Shown piece by piece: positions 53,303 through 61,599 of a stretch of DNA of 64,000 bases. Source of the DNA: Pelomonas cellulosilytica (GTDB lineage: Bacteria; Pseudomonadota; Gammaproteobacteria; Burkholderiales; Burkholderiaceae_C); contig NZ_JAJTWU010000001.1 in the NCBI RefSeq assembly GCF_021353265.1, positions 62,001 through 126,000 on the forward strand, given 5' to 3'. The notes beneath the pieces were generated by a model. The model did not search any database and was not told the DNA's origin. It was given only the letters and a program-made list of their open reading frames with translations. A program made the position numbers and the translations under genes. How positions within the stretch are numbered: position 1 is the first letter of the stretch; each line of letters opens with the position of its first letter.

Positions 53303-53347
53303 TGGTCGGGGTGAGAGGATTCGAACCTCCGGCCTCTACGTCCCGAA
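53303..53347 (-). pseudogene. 3' fragment of a tRNA-Pro(CGG) gene: island attachment site
   Basis: On the minus strand the 45 bases read TTCGGGACGTAGAGG, then the T-arm GGAGGTTCGAATCCTCT, the acceptor strand CACCCCG, discriminator A and CCA. This is the 3' half of a tRNA-Pro(CGG) from the anticodon loop (T-T-CGG-G-A) onward. The 5' half (acceptor, D-arm, first anticodon strand) is missing: the sequence upstream does not pair with it. Breakpoints in the anticodon loop are the hallmark of tyrosine-recombinase integration into tRNA genes. The fragment therefore marks the left end of an element; an intact copy should lie at the right end. Confidence 0.8.
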
Positions 53348-53420
53348 AAACAAGCTGCTGCTCCAGGAGCCCCGAGCCCAAGGGGTCGGTCCTAGGAAAG
53401 TCAATAGCTTAGCACATCGC

Positions 53421-53485
53421 TTCCTTCGCCTTCCACCCGTTTCCACCCCCTTCCATCCGCTGGATTTGGCACAGATTTGGCACAG
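53421..53485. repeat. Phased 10-bp and 11-bp direct repeats next to the attachment site
   Basis: Four successive 10-base units read TTCCTTCGCC, TTCCACCCGT, TTCCACCCCC and TTCCATCCGC (53421-53460). They are followed by a perfect tandem pair of ATTTGGCACAG (53464-53474 and 53475-53485). Ten-base phasing puts the units on one face of the helix. They sit 74-138 bases inside the island from the tRNA fragment, where integrase arm-type or excisionase sites usually occur. Function is inferred from position. Confidence 0.6.
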
Positions 53486-53541
53486 AAAATTTAGCCTCGC
53501 CCCGCCTGTTCTGAGCCTTTGCTCTTCGTCGAATCAAGGAC

Positions 53542-55023
53542 TTATGCGCGCCGAGGTCTCGGGCCAACCTTGTCGATGCTCAGCGCAAGCAACTGTGCCC
53601 ACCCCTCTGCGGAGCCCTTGCGCTCTGCGCCCGGGGTTCGCCGGACCTCCCAGTAGCCCGTCCAGTACGCCGCCAACTCGCGCTCGGCGGCCCGGACTTC
53701 GGGCTCGGCAAGGAAGGCCTGGCAAGCCTTGCGCAGGCCGGGCAGGATGCAGTAGCTCGGCCACGCCAGCTCGGCGAAGGTTTCCATGTCCGGCTGCATG
53801 TGCCGGTAGCCGGACTCGCCTTCCGGCAAGGCCTTGTTGTCGTTGAGCAGGAAGGCGCGCAGCACCGGCAGCGTGAACAGTGCCGTGGCCAACTCGCGCC
53901 GGAACTCGGCCGGCTTGTCCTGGGCAAAGGCGACGAAGGCCCGCGTCGCAGCGGCGGTCAAGCCAGCCTCGTCCGAGATGGCCTTGAGCGAGCGCCTGGC
54001 GGCGGCCACCTCGCCTTGCTCCAGCAACAGGAAGGGCAAGGCGTAGCGCACGCCCAGGTTGTCGTTGGGGTTCAGCCGCAGCATCTTGCGCGCCACCCGT
54101 GCGGCAGCGTCGCTAGCACCTCGCTCGTGGTGCAGCCGGAGCTGGAGCCAAAGCAGCCGGTGATAGAAGCGGTTGCCCAGGTGGCCCCAGAGGATGCGTC
54201 CTTTGAAGCCCTTAGGTATCAGTGCCTCGGCTTGGCGAACCGCTGCGTTGGCGGTGGTCAACGCCTGCGGCTCGCCAGCGTTCTTCTGCATCCAGGCTAG
54301 GGCCAGGCTGGCTTCCAGGAAGCCGGGCTGCATGGCCAGGATGGCCTCTACCCAGCCGCGGGCGCGCCTCTTCTGTTCCTTGGGAAACCCGTCGTAGCCT
54401 TGCCAGTTGTCGTCGAGCTGTTCGACCAACTGCCGGCAGGCTGGGCTTTCCTCGAAGCAGCCGCCCAGACCGCCCTCGGCATCCTGTTCGTGGACGGCGA
54501 ATCGGTACAACGGTGCATTGGCGTCCAGAGGGCTACGCTGCCGAACCTCGCGCCAGCTTCGACCTGCGCACAACCCGGCGGACACTTCGTCCAGCACCTT
54601 CTGCTTGGGCGCATCGGTCAGCATGGCCAGCGTCTCGCCCAATGCCTCGAACGCATCCAGCTTTGCGGAAGGCATCGTGACCTCCGCTTCTGCCCTGGCC
54701 GCGAGCACGACGGCTGTACTCAGCGCATCCAGCCAGCCCACAGGCAGTGGCCCGGCGGCGAAATCTGCAGCGCGCCCCAAGTGGGCGCTCAGGTGGTGCC
54801 AGGACGGAAACCGCAGCGCCTGCGCCATCGCGTCCAAGGCGCGGCTGTGGGGAATGTCGGCCGCCTTGGCCAGCAGCTTGGCGGCGAACTTAATGCGCGA
54901 CTCCAGCCGCTCGACTTGCTCGGCCGGCTCCCGGTTGAACCAGAAAGACTCAGCGGCGAGGTCGAGGGCATGGGCCGCCCGGTCGAACGCCGGGCTCGGG
55001 GTGTACTTGGGTGCTTCAGACAC
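53542..55023 (-). CDS. Uncharacterised TPR-like island protein
   Basis: 493 aa from a GTG with GGAGAG upstream. An N-terminal helical segment, AADIPHSRALDAMAQALRFP followed by SWHHLSAHL, resembles a short module seen at the start of several uncharacterised bacterial proteins. The rest has helical pairs of degenerate TPR type (residues ~250-420; EASLALAWMQKNAGEPQALT, RVARKMLRLNPNDNLGVRYA). No signal peptide or catalytic motif is seen. It is the first gene inside the left boundary of the island and could belong to its mobility or defence cargo. Function unknown. Confidence 0.7.
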   Translation of the reverse strand: MSEAPKYTPSPAFDRAAHALDLAAESFWFNREPAEQVERLESRIKFAAKLLAKAADIPHSRALDAMAQALRFPSWHHLSAHLGRAADFAAGPLPVGWLDALSTAVVLAARAEAEVTMPSAKLDAFEALGETLAMLTDAPKQKVLDEVSAGLCAGRSWREVRQRSPLDANAPLYRFAVHEQDAEGGLGGCFEESPACRQLVEQLDDNWQGYDGFPKEQKRRARGWVEAILAMQPGFLEASLALAWMQKNAGEPQALTTANAAVRQAEALIPKGFKGRILWGHLGNRFYHRLLWLQLRLHHERGASDAAARVARKMLRLNPNDNLGVRYALPFLLLEQGEVAAARRSLKAISDEAGLTAAATRAFVAFAQDKPAEFRRELATALFTLPVLRAFLLNDNKALPEGESGYRHMQPDMETFAELAWPSYCILPGLRKACQAFLAEPEVRAAERELAAYWTGYWEVRRTPGAERKGSAEGWAQLLALSIDKVGPRPRRA

Positions 55024-55340
55024 GGGCTCTCCAGGCAGGCTCAAGGCAGACGGTCCGCTCGCCCAGCGCCTGCAAAGAGGTGCCTGGTCGGTCAATTCAC
55101 TCGGGGACGTCGCTGGGGCTGCTTTTCCGATGCGGACGGATGGCGCGCGACGGGCACCGGCTGCAAGGGTACACGAGCTTCCAGCCGGCGGGCCCACTCA
55201 AGAAGTCAATCAGAGTGCCGATATCGAGGACGAGGCGAGGTAGCTGCGCCTGGCCTGAGGTGTTTCGACGCGAAATCTCGACGATTCGCCGCGGCCAGAC
55301 CTGCTCATCGCAAGGTACACGACGGAGCAGACATTGAATT
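55024..55340. other. 317-base gap after the truncated DUF262 gene
   Basis: The gap separates the truncated DUF262 gene from the TPR-like gene. Reading the minus strand in the three frames gives no HHxFP-type HNH motif, so the missing DUF262 C-terminus is not simply frameshifted into this gap. It must contain the promoter of the TPR-like gene. A short open stretch (LDIGTLIDFLSGPAGWKLVY) may be a relic of another gene, but I cannot assign it. Confidence 0.35.
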
Positions 55341-56792
55341 TCACCTACCGCGCCACGCTCGTCGACCGCCAGACCGGTCCAGTAGGTCCACCACAGGGCT
55401 CTGTGAGAACAGGGCCTGGGCACCCAGCAGCGTCTGCGCCGCGTAGAAGCCGAACAGCGCCGGGCTGCGGCCCGCCGATGTCGCCAGGTCCATCGGCAGC
55501 GTCTTGGTCCAGTAGTCGTCCGTCAACGTCCCGGACTCCACGGTCGCCAGCCTCGCGAGGAACTGGTCGGCAGTCTTCAACTCGCGCAGCTCGGCCAGGT
55601 CCTGCTCCATGCGCGATTCCGGTGACGAGGTGAACCGACCGGTGAGCAGCGACATGAAGAGCCAGCGCGCAATGGCATTGCGCAGCTTGAACCCTTCGAC
55701 GGCGTACTCGGTGCGGCCGAGCAGGTACAGCTGGTAGGCGAACACCAGGGCGTTCACCGAGCTGATGGTCTTGGCGCTGCGATAGCCGGCGGCGCGGACC
55801 ACGTTCAGGAAGTCCGCCCAGTAAGTCAGGTTCAGCACGCGCCCCTGGGCATCGCGCAGCTTGTCGAACTGGCTGTTGCGCTGCGCAAGGCTGACCTCGC
55901 CACTGGCCAGGTCTTTCCCGCGCAGCAGCGAGTAGACGTGCTCCAGCCTGGCCCGCCGGAAGGCCACGCCGACGTCGACGCGCAGCAGATGGTCGGGGTC
56001 GGGCTGGAAAATCTGGTTGAACGGGCTGGGCTGACCGGCAGGCGCCGGCTGGCGCGCCGCGCGGCAGAACTTCTCCAACTCGGTGCGGCCGTCGTCCCAG
56101 AACACCGACATCAGCGTCAGGATGAAATCCGACTGGTTGAGCTTCTTGCCCTCGCTGTTGATGCGCACGAAGACATCGGCCACTTGCTCTTCATCACATT
56201 GCTGCGAAAGCTCGAGCGCGATGAACGGATAGTTCGTCAGCCCGGCCAGCCGGCCGATGGCGTCGGCCACCGTTTCTTCCTCGGCGTCGGAGACTGCGCG
56301 CGAAGCCGTCAGGCGCTTGAGGTATTCGCCAATGGTCTTGTGGGTCGGTCGGTTGAACACCTCGGAGATGTCGAGGATGTACTCGGGGTCACGCTCGGTC
56401 GTCGCGTCCGGCACGGCGAAGGTGCCGGTCTGCGGCCGGAAGGCAATGCGGATGTGCTCGCGCTCGAAGTTCTCGCGCAGCACGGCCTCGCGCCGAATGA
56501 CGGCATACAGCGAGGTCAGACGCTGTTGCCCGTCAACGATGAGCAGCGACGGCGCCTTCTGCTTGTTCGCATCGCCGATGACCTTGGTCTCCACGCCCTC
56601 GGCGCCGGTCTGCCAAAACAGGAAGTAGCCGACCGGGTAGCCGCGGTACATCGAGTCGAACAGGTCACGGACCTTGGCGTTGGCCCAGACGAAGGGGCGC
56701 TGGATATCGGGCAGGCCAATGCGGCCGAGGCCGATGTCGTTGATGAGGGCGCCCAGCGGGTAGTGGACTTCCTTGAAGAGGGTTTCGCTCAT
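55341..56792 (-). CDS. DUF262 (GmrSD/ParB-like) protein, C-terminally truncated
   Basis: 483 aa; relatives with a C-terminal HNH domain (DUF1524) are usually ~550-650 aa. The N-terminal DUF262 motifs are clear: PDIQRPFVWANAKVRDLFDS, SLLIVDGQQRLTSLYAVIRR (the ParB-like nucleotide site) and VFVRINSEGKKLNQSDFILT. The protein stops after LLGAQALFSQSPVVDLLDRS and an unrelated-looking tail, just where relatives continue into the HHxFP nuclease motif. The start overlaps the PLD gene by 4 bases. DUF262 proteins of the GmrSD and BrxU type restrict modified phage DNA; this one may be inactive as a nuclease or depend on the PLD partner. Confidence 0.85.
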   Translation of the reverse strand: MSETLFKEVHYPLGALINDIGLGRIGLPDIQRPFVWANAKVRDLFDSMYRGYPVGYFLFWQTGAEGVETKVIGDANKQKAPSLLIVDGQQRLTSLYAVIRREAVLRENFEREHIRIAFRPQTGTFAVPDATTERDPEYILDISEVFNRPTHKTIGEYLKRLTASRAVSDAEEETVADAIGRLAGLTNYPFIALELSQQCDEEQVADVFVRINSEGKKLNQSDFILTLMSVFWDDGRTELEKFCRAARQPAPAGQPSPFNQIFQPDPDHLLRVDVGVAFRRARLEHVYSLLRGKDLASGEVSLAQRNSQFDKLRDAQGRVLNLTYWADFLNVVRAAGYRSAKTISSVNALVFAYQLYLLGRTEYAVEGFKLRNAIARWLFMSLLTGRFTSSPESRMEQDLAELRELKTADQFLARLATVESGTLTDDYWTKTLPMDLATSAGRSPALFGFYAAQTLLGAQALFSQSPVVDLLDRSGGRRAWRGR

Positions 56793-58246
56793 CCAGCCTT
56801 CCTCCCTGCGTTGGCCGGTCGCGCGGCCACTGCGCCACCTGCGCCCCGGTACCCCTCTTGCAGGAGTGCGAGGCCACCCTGGTACCGCTTTTCGACCTGC
56901 GAGGCCTTGCGGAACACCTCGCCATACTCGTCGCGAGGCTTGTCCTTCGGGTCACCGCGGAACGACAACCAGTTGAAGCTCGTGGTGACCGCGAACTCGT
57001 CGTCAGAGACCAACAACTTGCGGTGGGTGTTGCCAACGTAGACGAGGTGGAAGTTCTTGTACTTCCCCTCCAGGCTGCGCAGGTCCTTCTCGGCCCGTTC
57101 GGTGATAGCAATCTTCGATTGCCCGGGTGCTCCCTTCCCTGCGCCTTCGCCTTCATCAAGGCCGTAGCCGATGTGGACGGTGACGTTCGCACGCAGCAGT
57201 GCCTCAAGGGAGGCCATGAACTCCCAGTTCACCACCTGGTGCCGAATCCAAGGGGAAATTATGAGCAGCCTCTTGCGGGACTTCAACAGCGCACGACGCA
57301 GCAGGGCCGGATGCTCATGGCACAGCACGGACTGAACGGTTTGAGGGTCGTCGGCCTCAGCTGCCGGAGCACGTTGTGCCTCTAGCGTAATGACGGTTGT
57401 CGCGGGCGCCGGAGTGCCCTGTCCCCGGCCCTCGATGGGCTCTGGCTGAGGGGACGCAGCCGCCGGGGTGCCTTCCGTGGTCAGCAACCTGGCGCCGACA
57501 AGCTCAGGTCCACCCAGGGCGCGGAATCGGTTCTCGTGTTCAAGCGCCGGCCCATCCTCGCGCCAGAAGGCCACGTCGACTTCGTTCCGGTTCGCCTGAC
57601 TGCGATAGAAGGCCATCACGCACCCAAGGAAGTGGAGCTCGCGCCGCTCCACCCGGCGAATGGCCAGAAGCTCTCGCTTCTCCTCGAGGCCGGCCCGCTG
57701 AAGTTGCAGAAACCGGTCGAACTCCTGCAGGGAGATGTCCTCGACCTCCGGCCGCTTTGCTTGCCCGACGGGTACTTCAACGAAGCCCATCTCCTTCAAT
57801 TCGCGCGGCTTGAAGAGCTGCTCCGGTGAAATGAACAGGAGCTGCTTCGTCAAGGCATCGAAGCAGACACGGACCGTGCGCTCCTGGGGGCGGGTCGTGG
57901 ATAGCTCGACGAGCGTTGTTCTCCCCTTGGCCGTGAGGGTCACCTTCGCCGCCGCCTCACCGACGGCGCGTGAGTAGTTCACCTGCTCTGTCGTCGTGAG
58001 TCCGGCGAGCACCGGGTTCAGCACGTTCGCGGACAAGCCCAAGAAGCTCACCAGTTGCTCGGGTTCCGACAGGCCGGCCTGAACGGCGCGAAGCACGCCT
58101 TCATCGATGGGGCCCAGAGGCTTCTGCTCAAGGGTAAGGACACGCAGCGTCAGCACATACACCGGCAAGCCAGCCTCGCGGAACGCGGCCAGCTCGTACC
58201 CAGGGCGTGCCGTTGAAGCCTGCTCAAGAATTTGTTCGAGACTCAT
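56789..58246 (-). CDS. Phospholipase D-like (PLD) domain protein
   Basis: 485 aa. A C-terminal PLDc_2-type domain (~residues 315-450) has one HKD-like motif, NTHRKLLVSDDEFAVTTSFN, preceded by the strand RKRLLIISPWIRHQVVNWEF. The N-terminal ~300 residues contain a winged-helix-like region and a proline-rich linker and are not recognised. One HKD motif per chain implies a dimeric active site, as in BfiI/Nuc nucleases. Its ATG overlaps the helicase stop and its stop overlaps the DUF262 start (4 bases each), so the three proteins are made together. The likely role is a nuclease in a defence system. Confidence 0.83.
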   Translation of the reverse strand: MSLEQILEQASTARPGYELAAFREAGLPVYVLTLRVLTLEQKPLGPIDEGVLRAVQAGLSEPEQLVSFLGLSANVLNPVLAGLTTTEQVNYSRAVGEAAAKVTLTAKGRTTLVELSTTRPQERTVRVCFDALTKQLLFISPEQLFKPRELKEMGFVEVPVGQAKRPEVEDISLQEFDRFLQLQRAGLEEKRELLAIRRVERRELHFLGCVMAFYRSQANRNEVDVAFWREDGPALEHENRFRALGGPELVGARLLTTEGTPAAASPQPEPIEGRGQGTPAPATTVITLEAQRAPAAEADDPQTVQSVLCHEHPALLRRALLKSRKRLLIISPWIRHQVVNWEFMASLEALLRANVTVHIGYGLDEGEGAGKGAPGQSKIAITERAEKDLRSLEGKYKNFHLVYVGNTHRKLLVSDDEFAVTTSFNWLSFRGDPKDKPRDEYGEVFRKASQVEKRYQGGLALLQEGYRGAGGAVAARPANAGRKAG

Positions 58247-60798
58247 TGCGCCAGCTCCTCAAGGGCACAGGCATCGGGATGCCGTCTGATGTAGTCGATG
58301 ACCTCCTTCAACGGGTTGACCGCCCCTGCGACGGTTTGGCAGTAGTAGTGGTCACCCACAATGGCCAGTAGTTCCTTGCCGCGCGAAAGGGCCACGTTGA
58401 TGCGCTCCAACTCGCGCAGGAAGCCCAGCCCCTGGACCTCGGACCGAGTGACGGAGAACAGCACCATGTCGGCCTCCCTGCCTTGGAAGGCATCGACGAC
58501 GTTGACGTAGATGTCCGAGTAGCTGGTCCAGGCGTGCCGCTTGGTCTGGATGGCCATCTGCAGCTTTGCCCGTTGCTCGCCGTAGCCCGTCAGCACCGCA
58601 ACGCTGATTTGCCGCCCTTTGGCCTTGCCCTTCTGCAGGGTGAAGTCAACCCGGCCGAGCAGCGTCACGATGAACTCGACTTCGAGGTCGTTCACGTAAG
58701 ACGTGCCAATCTTGCGGGACGCCTTGTTGGCCCGCTTGCTTGTCGAATACCAGGTCACTGGCTTTGGGAGCGCCCCGACGAGCTGCGCGTCCGCCTTCCT
58801 CTCGACGCTCTTCAGGGCAGCGTCATAGAAGCACTCCGAGACGAGGTCGCCGATGGCCGGCAGCATGCGGTGCTGCGTTGTCAACGTCTTGTGAAGGTCT
58901 GAAGGCAACGTCTCCCTCAGGTGGTTGAACAAGGTGGCCTTCTGGTCTTCAGGGCGAAGACCGAAGCGCTCGAGGAGCCCCTTGTCTCTGAGTTCGGGGT
59001 CCTGGAATGGCGACAGCTGGCGGCTGTCTCCGACCAGCACCGTTCTCCTGGAGCGGGACATCGGCACCAAGGCCTCGGTTGGTGTCGCAATAGAGGCCTC
59101 GTCCACGATGCACAGGTCGTAGACGATTTCGTTCCTGCCTGGGACGCTCATCACGCCCAGGCACTTCCCTGCCACCACCTGAGACGACGCAATGACAGCG
59201 GCCTGGAACTCGCGGCTGCGCCCGAAGCGTGCCTCCCAGTCGGCGTGGGCCACCATCAAGGCCTTGAGCTGGGCGCCTGAACTGGTGCTGTCGGAGTAGG
59301 CCTCTGCCCATCCTCGCAGGTCAGCGGCCGAGCACTCGGCGAACTCCTTGAGCTCCTCCTTGCTCTCCACATGGTTGGAAAGCTCCTTGAAGGATTCGCG
59401 CAGGGCCTTCTCCAGGTCATCGCGCTCGCGCACCAGGCCCTGGAACTTGTCGTCCAGCTCCGAGCGTGCTTCGGCGTCGAGCTTCTTGCGATGCTCGTCG
59501 TCCATCTGCGGCTCAAGTAAGCGTAGCTCGGTGTCGACGGCTTCGAGGCGAGTCTTCAACGTGGCATGCCCCTCGAGAGCCATGGCCCGCCGAATGTCCT
59601 TGGGGTTCAGCCCTCGCTCCACCGCCCACTGCTCGATGAATGCGCGCCCGGAGGCCAACGCCTTCTTGCGTAGCTCGGGCAGCTTCGCGTCCAGCAACAG
59701 CTTTCGGGTGCTTTCGGCAATACGGTCATCACCCTCTTGGCCGATTCGCACCGCGCTCACCGCGCCGCCTGACTGTTTGACGATGCGCTCAAGGGAGTTG
59801 TCCAAGGCCACATGGGTCTGCGATGTCAGCAGCACCCGCGCGTTCGGCTGAGCCCGGAGGGTTTGAAGGACGAGCTCGGTGATGAAAGTCGTTTTGCCCG
59901 TACCAGGTGGCCCCTCAACCAGCATCAGCGGGGGCCCAGCCAGTGCGGCCAGAACTGCCTCCTTCTTGTCCTCGTCAATGTTCTGCTGGATGAACTCCAC
60001 CTCCACCGAAGGCGGTACCTCGACTTGCTCGGGGTTGACGATGAAGCGCCCCAGGTCGGGGTTGACCGAGCGACCGAATCGCACGGCCTCTACCGCCGTC
60101 TTCTGCTTGTCGAGTGCGACGTCGCTCTTGGTCGTGTCGGTCTCCACCCATCCCTGGGTCGGAATCAGCTCGGGGCGGGTCCGATTGCGCTCGCTCGGGC
60201 GTACCAGCAAGACGTTACTGTCCACCGACACAACGGTGCCCTTGAACTCCCCGGCAACACCCGTGTCGATTGAGATGTCCTGCTCCGCGAGGGCTGGCCC
60301 ACCCGCGGTGCCCTGACGCAGCTTCAACCGAAGGAACTCGCCCTTGGCGTCCAGCCCTTCGTACTCGAGCCGGACCTTGCGCATCTTCTCCAGTTCAGTC
60401 TTCGCACTGAGCAGGTCCAGCCAGGTCTTGTAGAGCGCCTGCTCGCGCTGCTCCAGCTTTCTGAGCTTCTGGTCGCCCGCAAAGACAGCGAGGTGTTCAA
60501 GGAACGCATCGATGTTGGGGGCAGACTGGCTGCCCATCGCACCCGAAAGACCGAATCGGACCAGTGGGTCACAGCAAAAGAGCCGCTGCTTCTCAATCTC
60601 GGACGGTGGAAGCTCCACGGCGTCGACGATGGACAGCCGTTGCCCGCTCTGGTCGCGGACTGCGGTGTACCTGTACTTGTTGCCAATCAGGCGAACGCTT
60701 CGGCCCTCTTTGTTCGGCTGCGGTGGCAGTTCCTCGCACCGAGCCTCCTCAAGGTCGCGCTCGACGAACTTCTCGGCCTGGGGGCCTCGCAGAGCCAT
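58243..60798 (-). CDS. UPF1-like SF1 helicase (AAA_11/AAA_12, COG1112 type)
   Basis: 851 aa from ATG 60798; the frame stays open to 61179, but upstream residues lie in another frame from recognisable sequence (see the pseudogene entry). Helicase motifs in order are Walker A VEGPPGTGKTTFITEL, SQTHVALDN (motif Ia), Walker B CIVDEASIATP, GDSRQLSPF (III), TTQHRMLPAIG (IV), VNVVDAFQGREADMV (V) and INVALSRGKELL (VI). A ~260-residue stretch between Walker A and B contains a long coiled coil (KKLDAEARSELDDKFQGLVR), typical of the UPF1-like group. It is coupled to the PLD gene by a 4-base overlap. Helicase plus PLD nuclease is the composition seen in Mokosh-type defence systems; this is suggestive only. 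Confidence 0.86.
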   Translation of the reverse strand: MALRGPQAEKFVERDLEEARCEELPPQPNKEGRSVRLIGNKYRYTAVRDQSGQRLSIVDAVELPPSEIEKQRLFCCDPLVRFGLSGAMGSQSAPNIDAFLEHLAVFAGDQKLRKLEQREQALYKTWLDLLSAKTELEKMRKVRLEYEGLDAKGEFLRLKLRQGTAGGPALAEQDISIDTGVAGEFKGTVVSVDSNVLLVRPSERNRTRPELIPTQGWVETDTTKSDVALDKQKTAVEAVRFGRSVNPDLGRFIVNPEQVEVPPSVEVEFIQQNIDEDKKEAVLAALAGPPLMLVEGPPGTGKTTFITELVLQTLRAQPNARVLLTSQTHVALDNSLERIVKQSGGAVSAVRIGQEGDDRIAESTRKLLLDAKLPELRKKALASGRAFIEQWAVERGLNPKDIRRAMALEGHATLKTRLEAVDTELRLLEPQMDDEHRKKLDAEARSELDDKFQGLVRERDDLEKALRESFKELSNHVESKEELKEFAECSAADLRGWAEAYSDSTSSGAQLKALMVAHADWEARFGRSREFQAAVIASSQVVAGKCLGVMSVPGRNEIVYDLCIVDEASIATPTEALVPMSRSRRTVLVGDSRQLSPFQDPELRDKGLLERFGLRPEDQKATLFNHLRETLPSDLHKTLTTQHRMLPAIGDLVSECFYDAALKSVERKADAQLVGALPKPVTWYSTSKRANKASRKIGTSYVNDLEVEFIVTLLGRVDFTLQKGKAKGRQISVAVLTGYGEQRAKLQMAIQTKRHAWTSYSDIYVNVVDAFQGREADMVLFSVTRSEVQGLGFLRELERINVALSRGKELLAIVGDHYYCQTVAGAVNPLKEVIDYIRRHPDACALEELAQ

Positions 60799-60898
60799 GT
60801 CGTGTTCGACGATGCCCTTGACCCGCTGAGTGACCGTCAACAGGACGACCGGCTTCGCCTCGGCAGCGGCGGCAGGAGCGGCGCGCTCCAACTCTGCC

Positions 60899-61150
60899 AA
60901 CAGCACGATGGCGTTCGTCGGCCGGGCCGCGGGAACTGCAGCGTGGTCTGCATCTCGTAGCCCTGGCGCACCCGCTCTTCCTCGTTGGCGGTGATGCGCT
61001 CGGCGCGCTTGGTCGAGACGTTTTCGATGCGGTACAGGTTCTTGATTTCCTGGGCACCGGACAGTGACGCTCCGCATGAGACACAGCGGTCCACTGAACA
61101 GTGTTCGCGCGGGTTCGAGGGTCAGAGCGCAGTCGCTACACGTCTTGACG
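60899..61150 (-). pseudogene. Zinc-finger/DUF1998-like fragment interrupted by frameshifts
   Basis: In a different minus-strand frame from the helicase, this stretch encodes EHCSVDRCVSCGASL, then EIKNLYRIENVSTKRAERIT and NEEERVRQGYEMQTTLQF. Together these closely resemble the C-terminal region of DUF1998-containing helicase-associated proteins. A separate CSDC cysteine pair just upstream reads in the helicase frame. Passing from one to the other needs a frame change near 61110 and a second near 60920. Either the helicase N-terminus has suffered two indels (real or sequencing), or a neighbouring defence helicase gene was deleted and left this stub. Confidence 0.5.
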
Positions 61151-61181
61151 GAACCGTTCCGTCGGACACGAGGACACATGC

Positions 61182-61496
61182 ATGCAAGTTTTTGGAAACG
61201 TCGCCACCCAGCCCGAGCGCAAGCGCAGCAAGACCACTCAGCGGGACTACTTCGAGTTCCGGCTCGCAGAGAGCCAGCGGGGCGTGGACACTGAGCCGAC
61301 CTGGTACACGGTGCGGGTGATGAAGGAGGACAAGCCGACGCTCGACAAAGGCGACTTCGTCAAGGTCACTGGCAAGCTCAAGACGGACTACTACCTCTCT
61401 CGCGAAGGCAAGCCGACCGGGACCCTGCTCATCATCGCGTTCGAGGCGGCCAAGATTGCCAAGCCTGCTTCTGTCGCAGCGGAGGTAACGAGGTAA
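61182..61496 (+). CDS. SSB-like OB-fold protein
   Basis: 104 aa, about half the size of chromosomal SSB and without its acidic C-terminal tail. MQVFGNVATQPERKRSKTTQ, YFEFRLAESQRG and DFVKVTGKLKTDYYLSREGK match the SSB/PriB OB-fold core. Single-stranded DNA binding for plasmid or integrative-element replication is the likely role. It is the only plus-strand gene in the island's right part, is divergent from the helicase gene and is followed by a terminator shared with hipA. Confidence 0.75.
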   Translation: MQVFGNVATQPERKRSKTTQRDYFEFRLAESQRGVDTEPTWYTVRVMKEDKPTLDKGDFVKVTGKLKTDYYLSREGKPTGTLLIIAFEAAKIAKPASVAAEVTR

Positions 61497-61559
61497 CAAG
61501 CCCGGGTTAGCTCCGGCCCGCTTCAGTGACGTAGAGGTCCAAAGGGACCCGTGATTTCA

Positions 61560-61594
61560 GCCCCCGCCAGCGCACGCTGCGGGGGCCTTCTCTT
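61560..61594. terminator. Terminator between convergent ssb-like and hipA genes
   Basis: A perfect 8-base stem GCCCCCGC/GCGGGGGC (61560-61567 and 61579-61586) with an 11-base loop is followed by CTTCTCTTC on the plus strand. It lies between the convergent ends at 61496 and 61600, so it can stop transcription from both sides, best for the plus strand. Confidence 0.65.
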
Positions 61595-61599
61595 CGCTC

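Noticed and set aside
53303-53374. A complete, functional tRNA gene on the minus strand
   Set aside because: The upstream bases can pair with only five of the seven acceptor positions, the D-arm and 5' anticodon strand do not form, and the total is about 72 bases including CCA. Only the 3' half is recognisable.
53118-53381. 87-codon minus-strand frame across the tRNA fragment
   Set aside because: Its middle is simply the translated tRNA T-arm (EAGGSNPLTPTRKI); it crosses a terminator and has no ribosome site.
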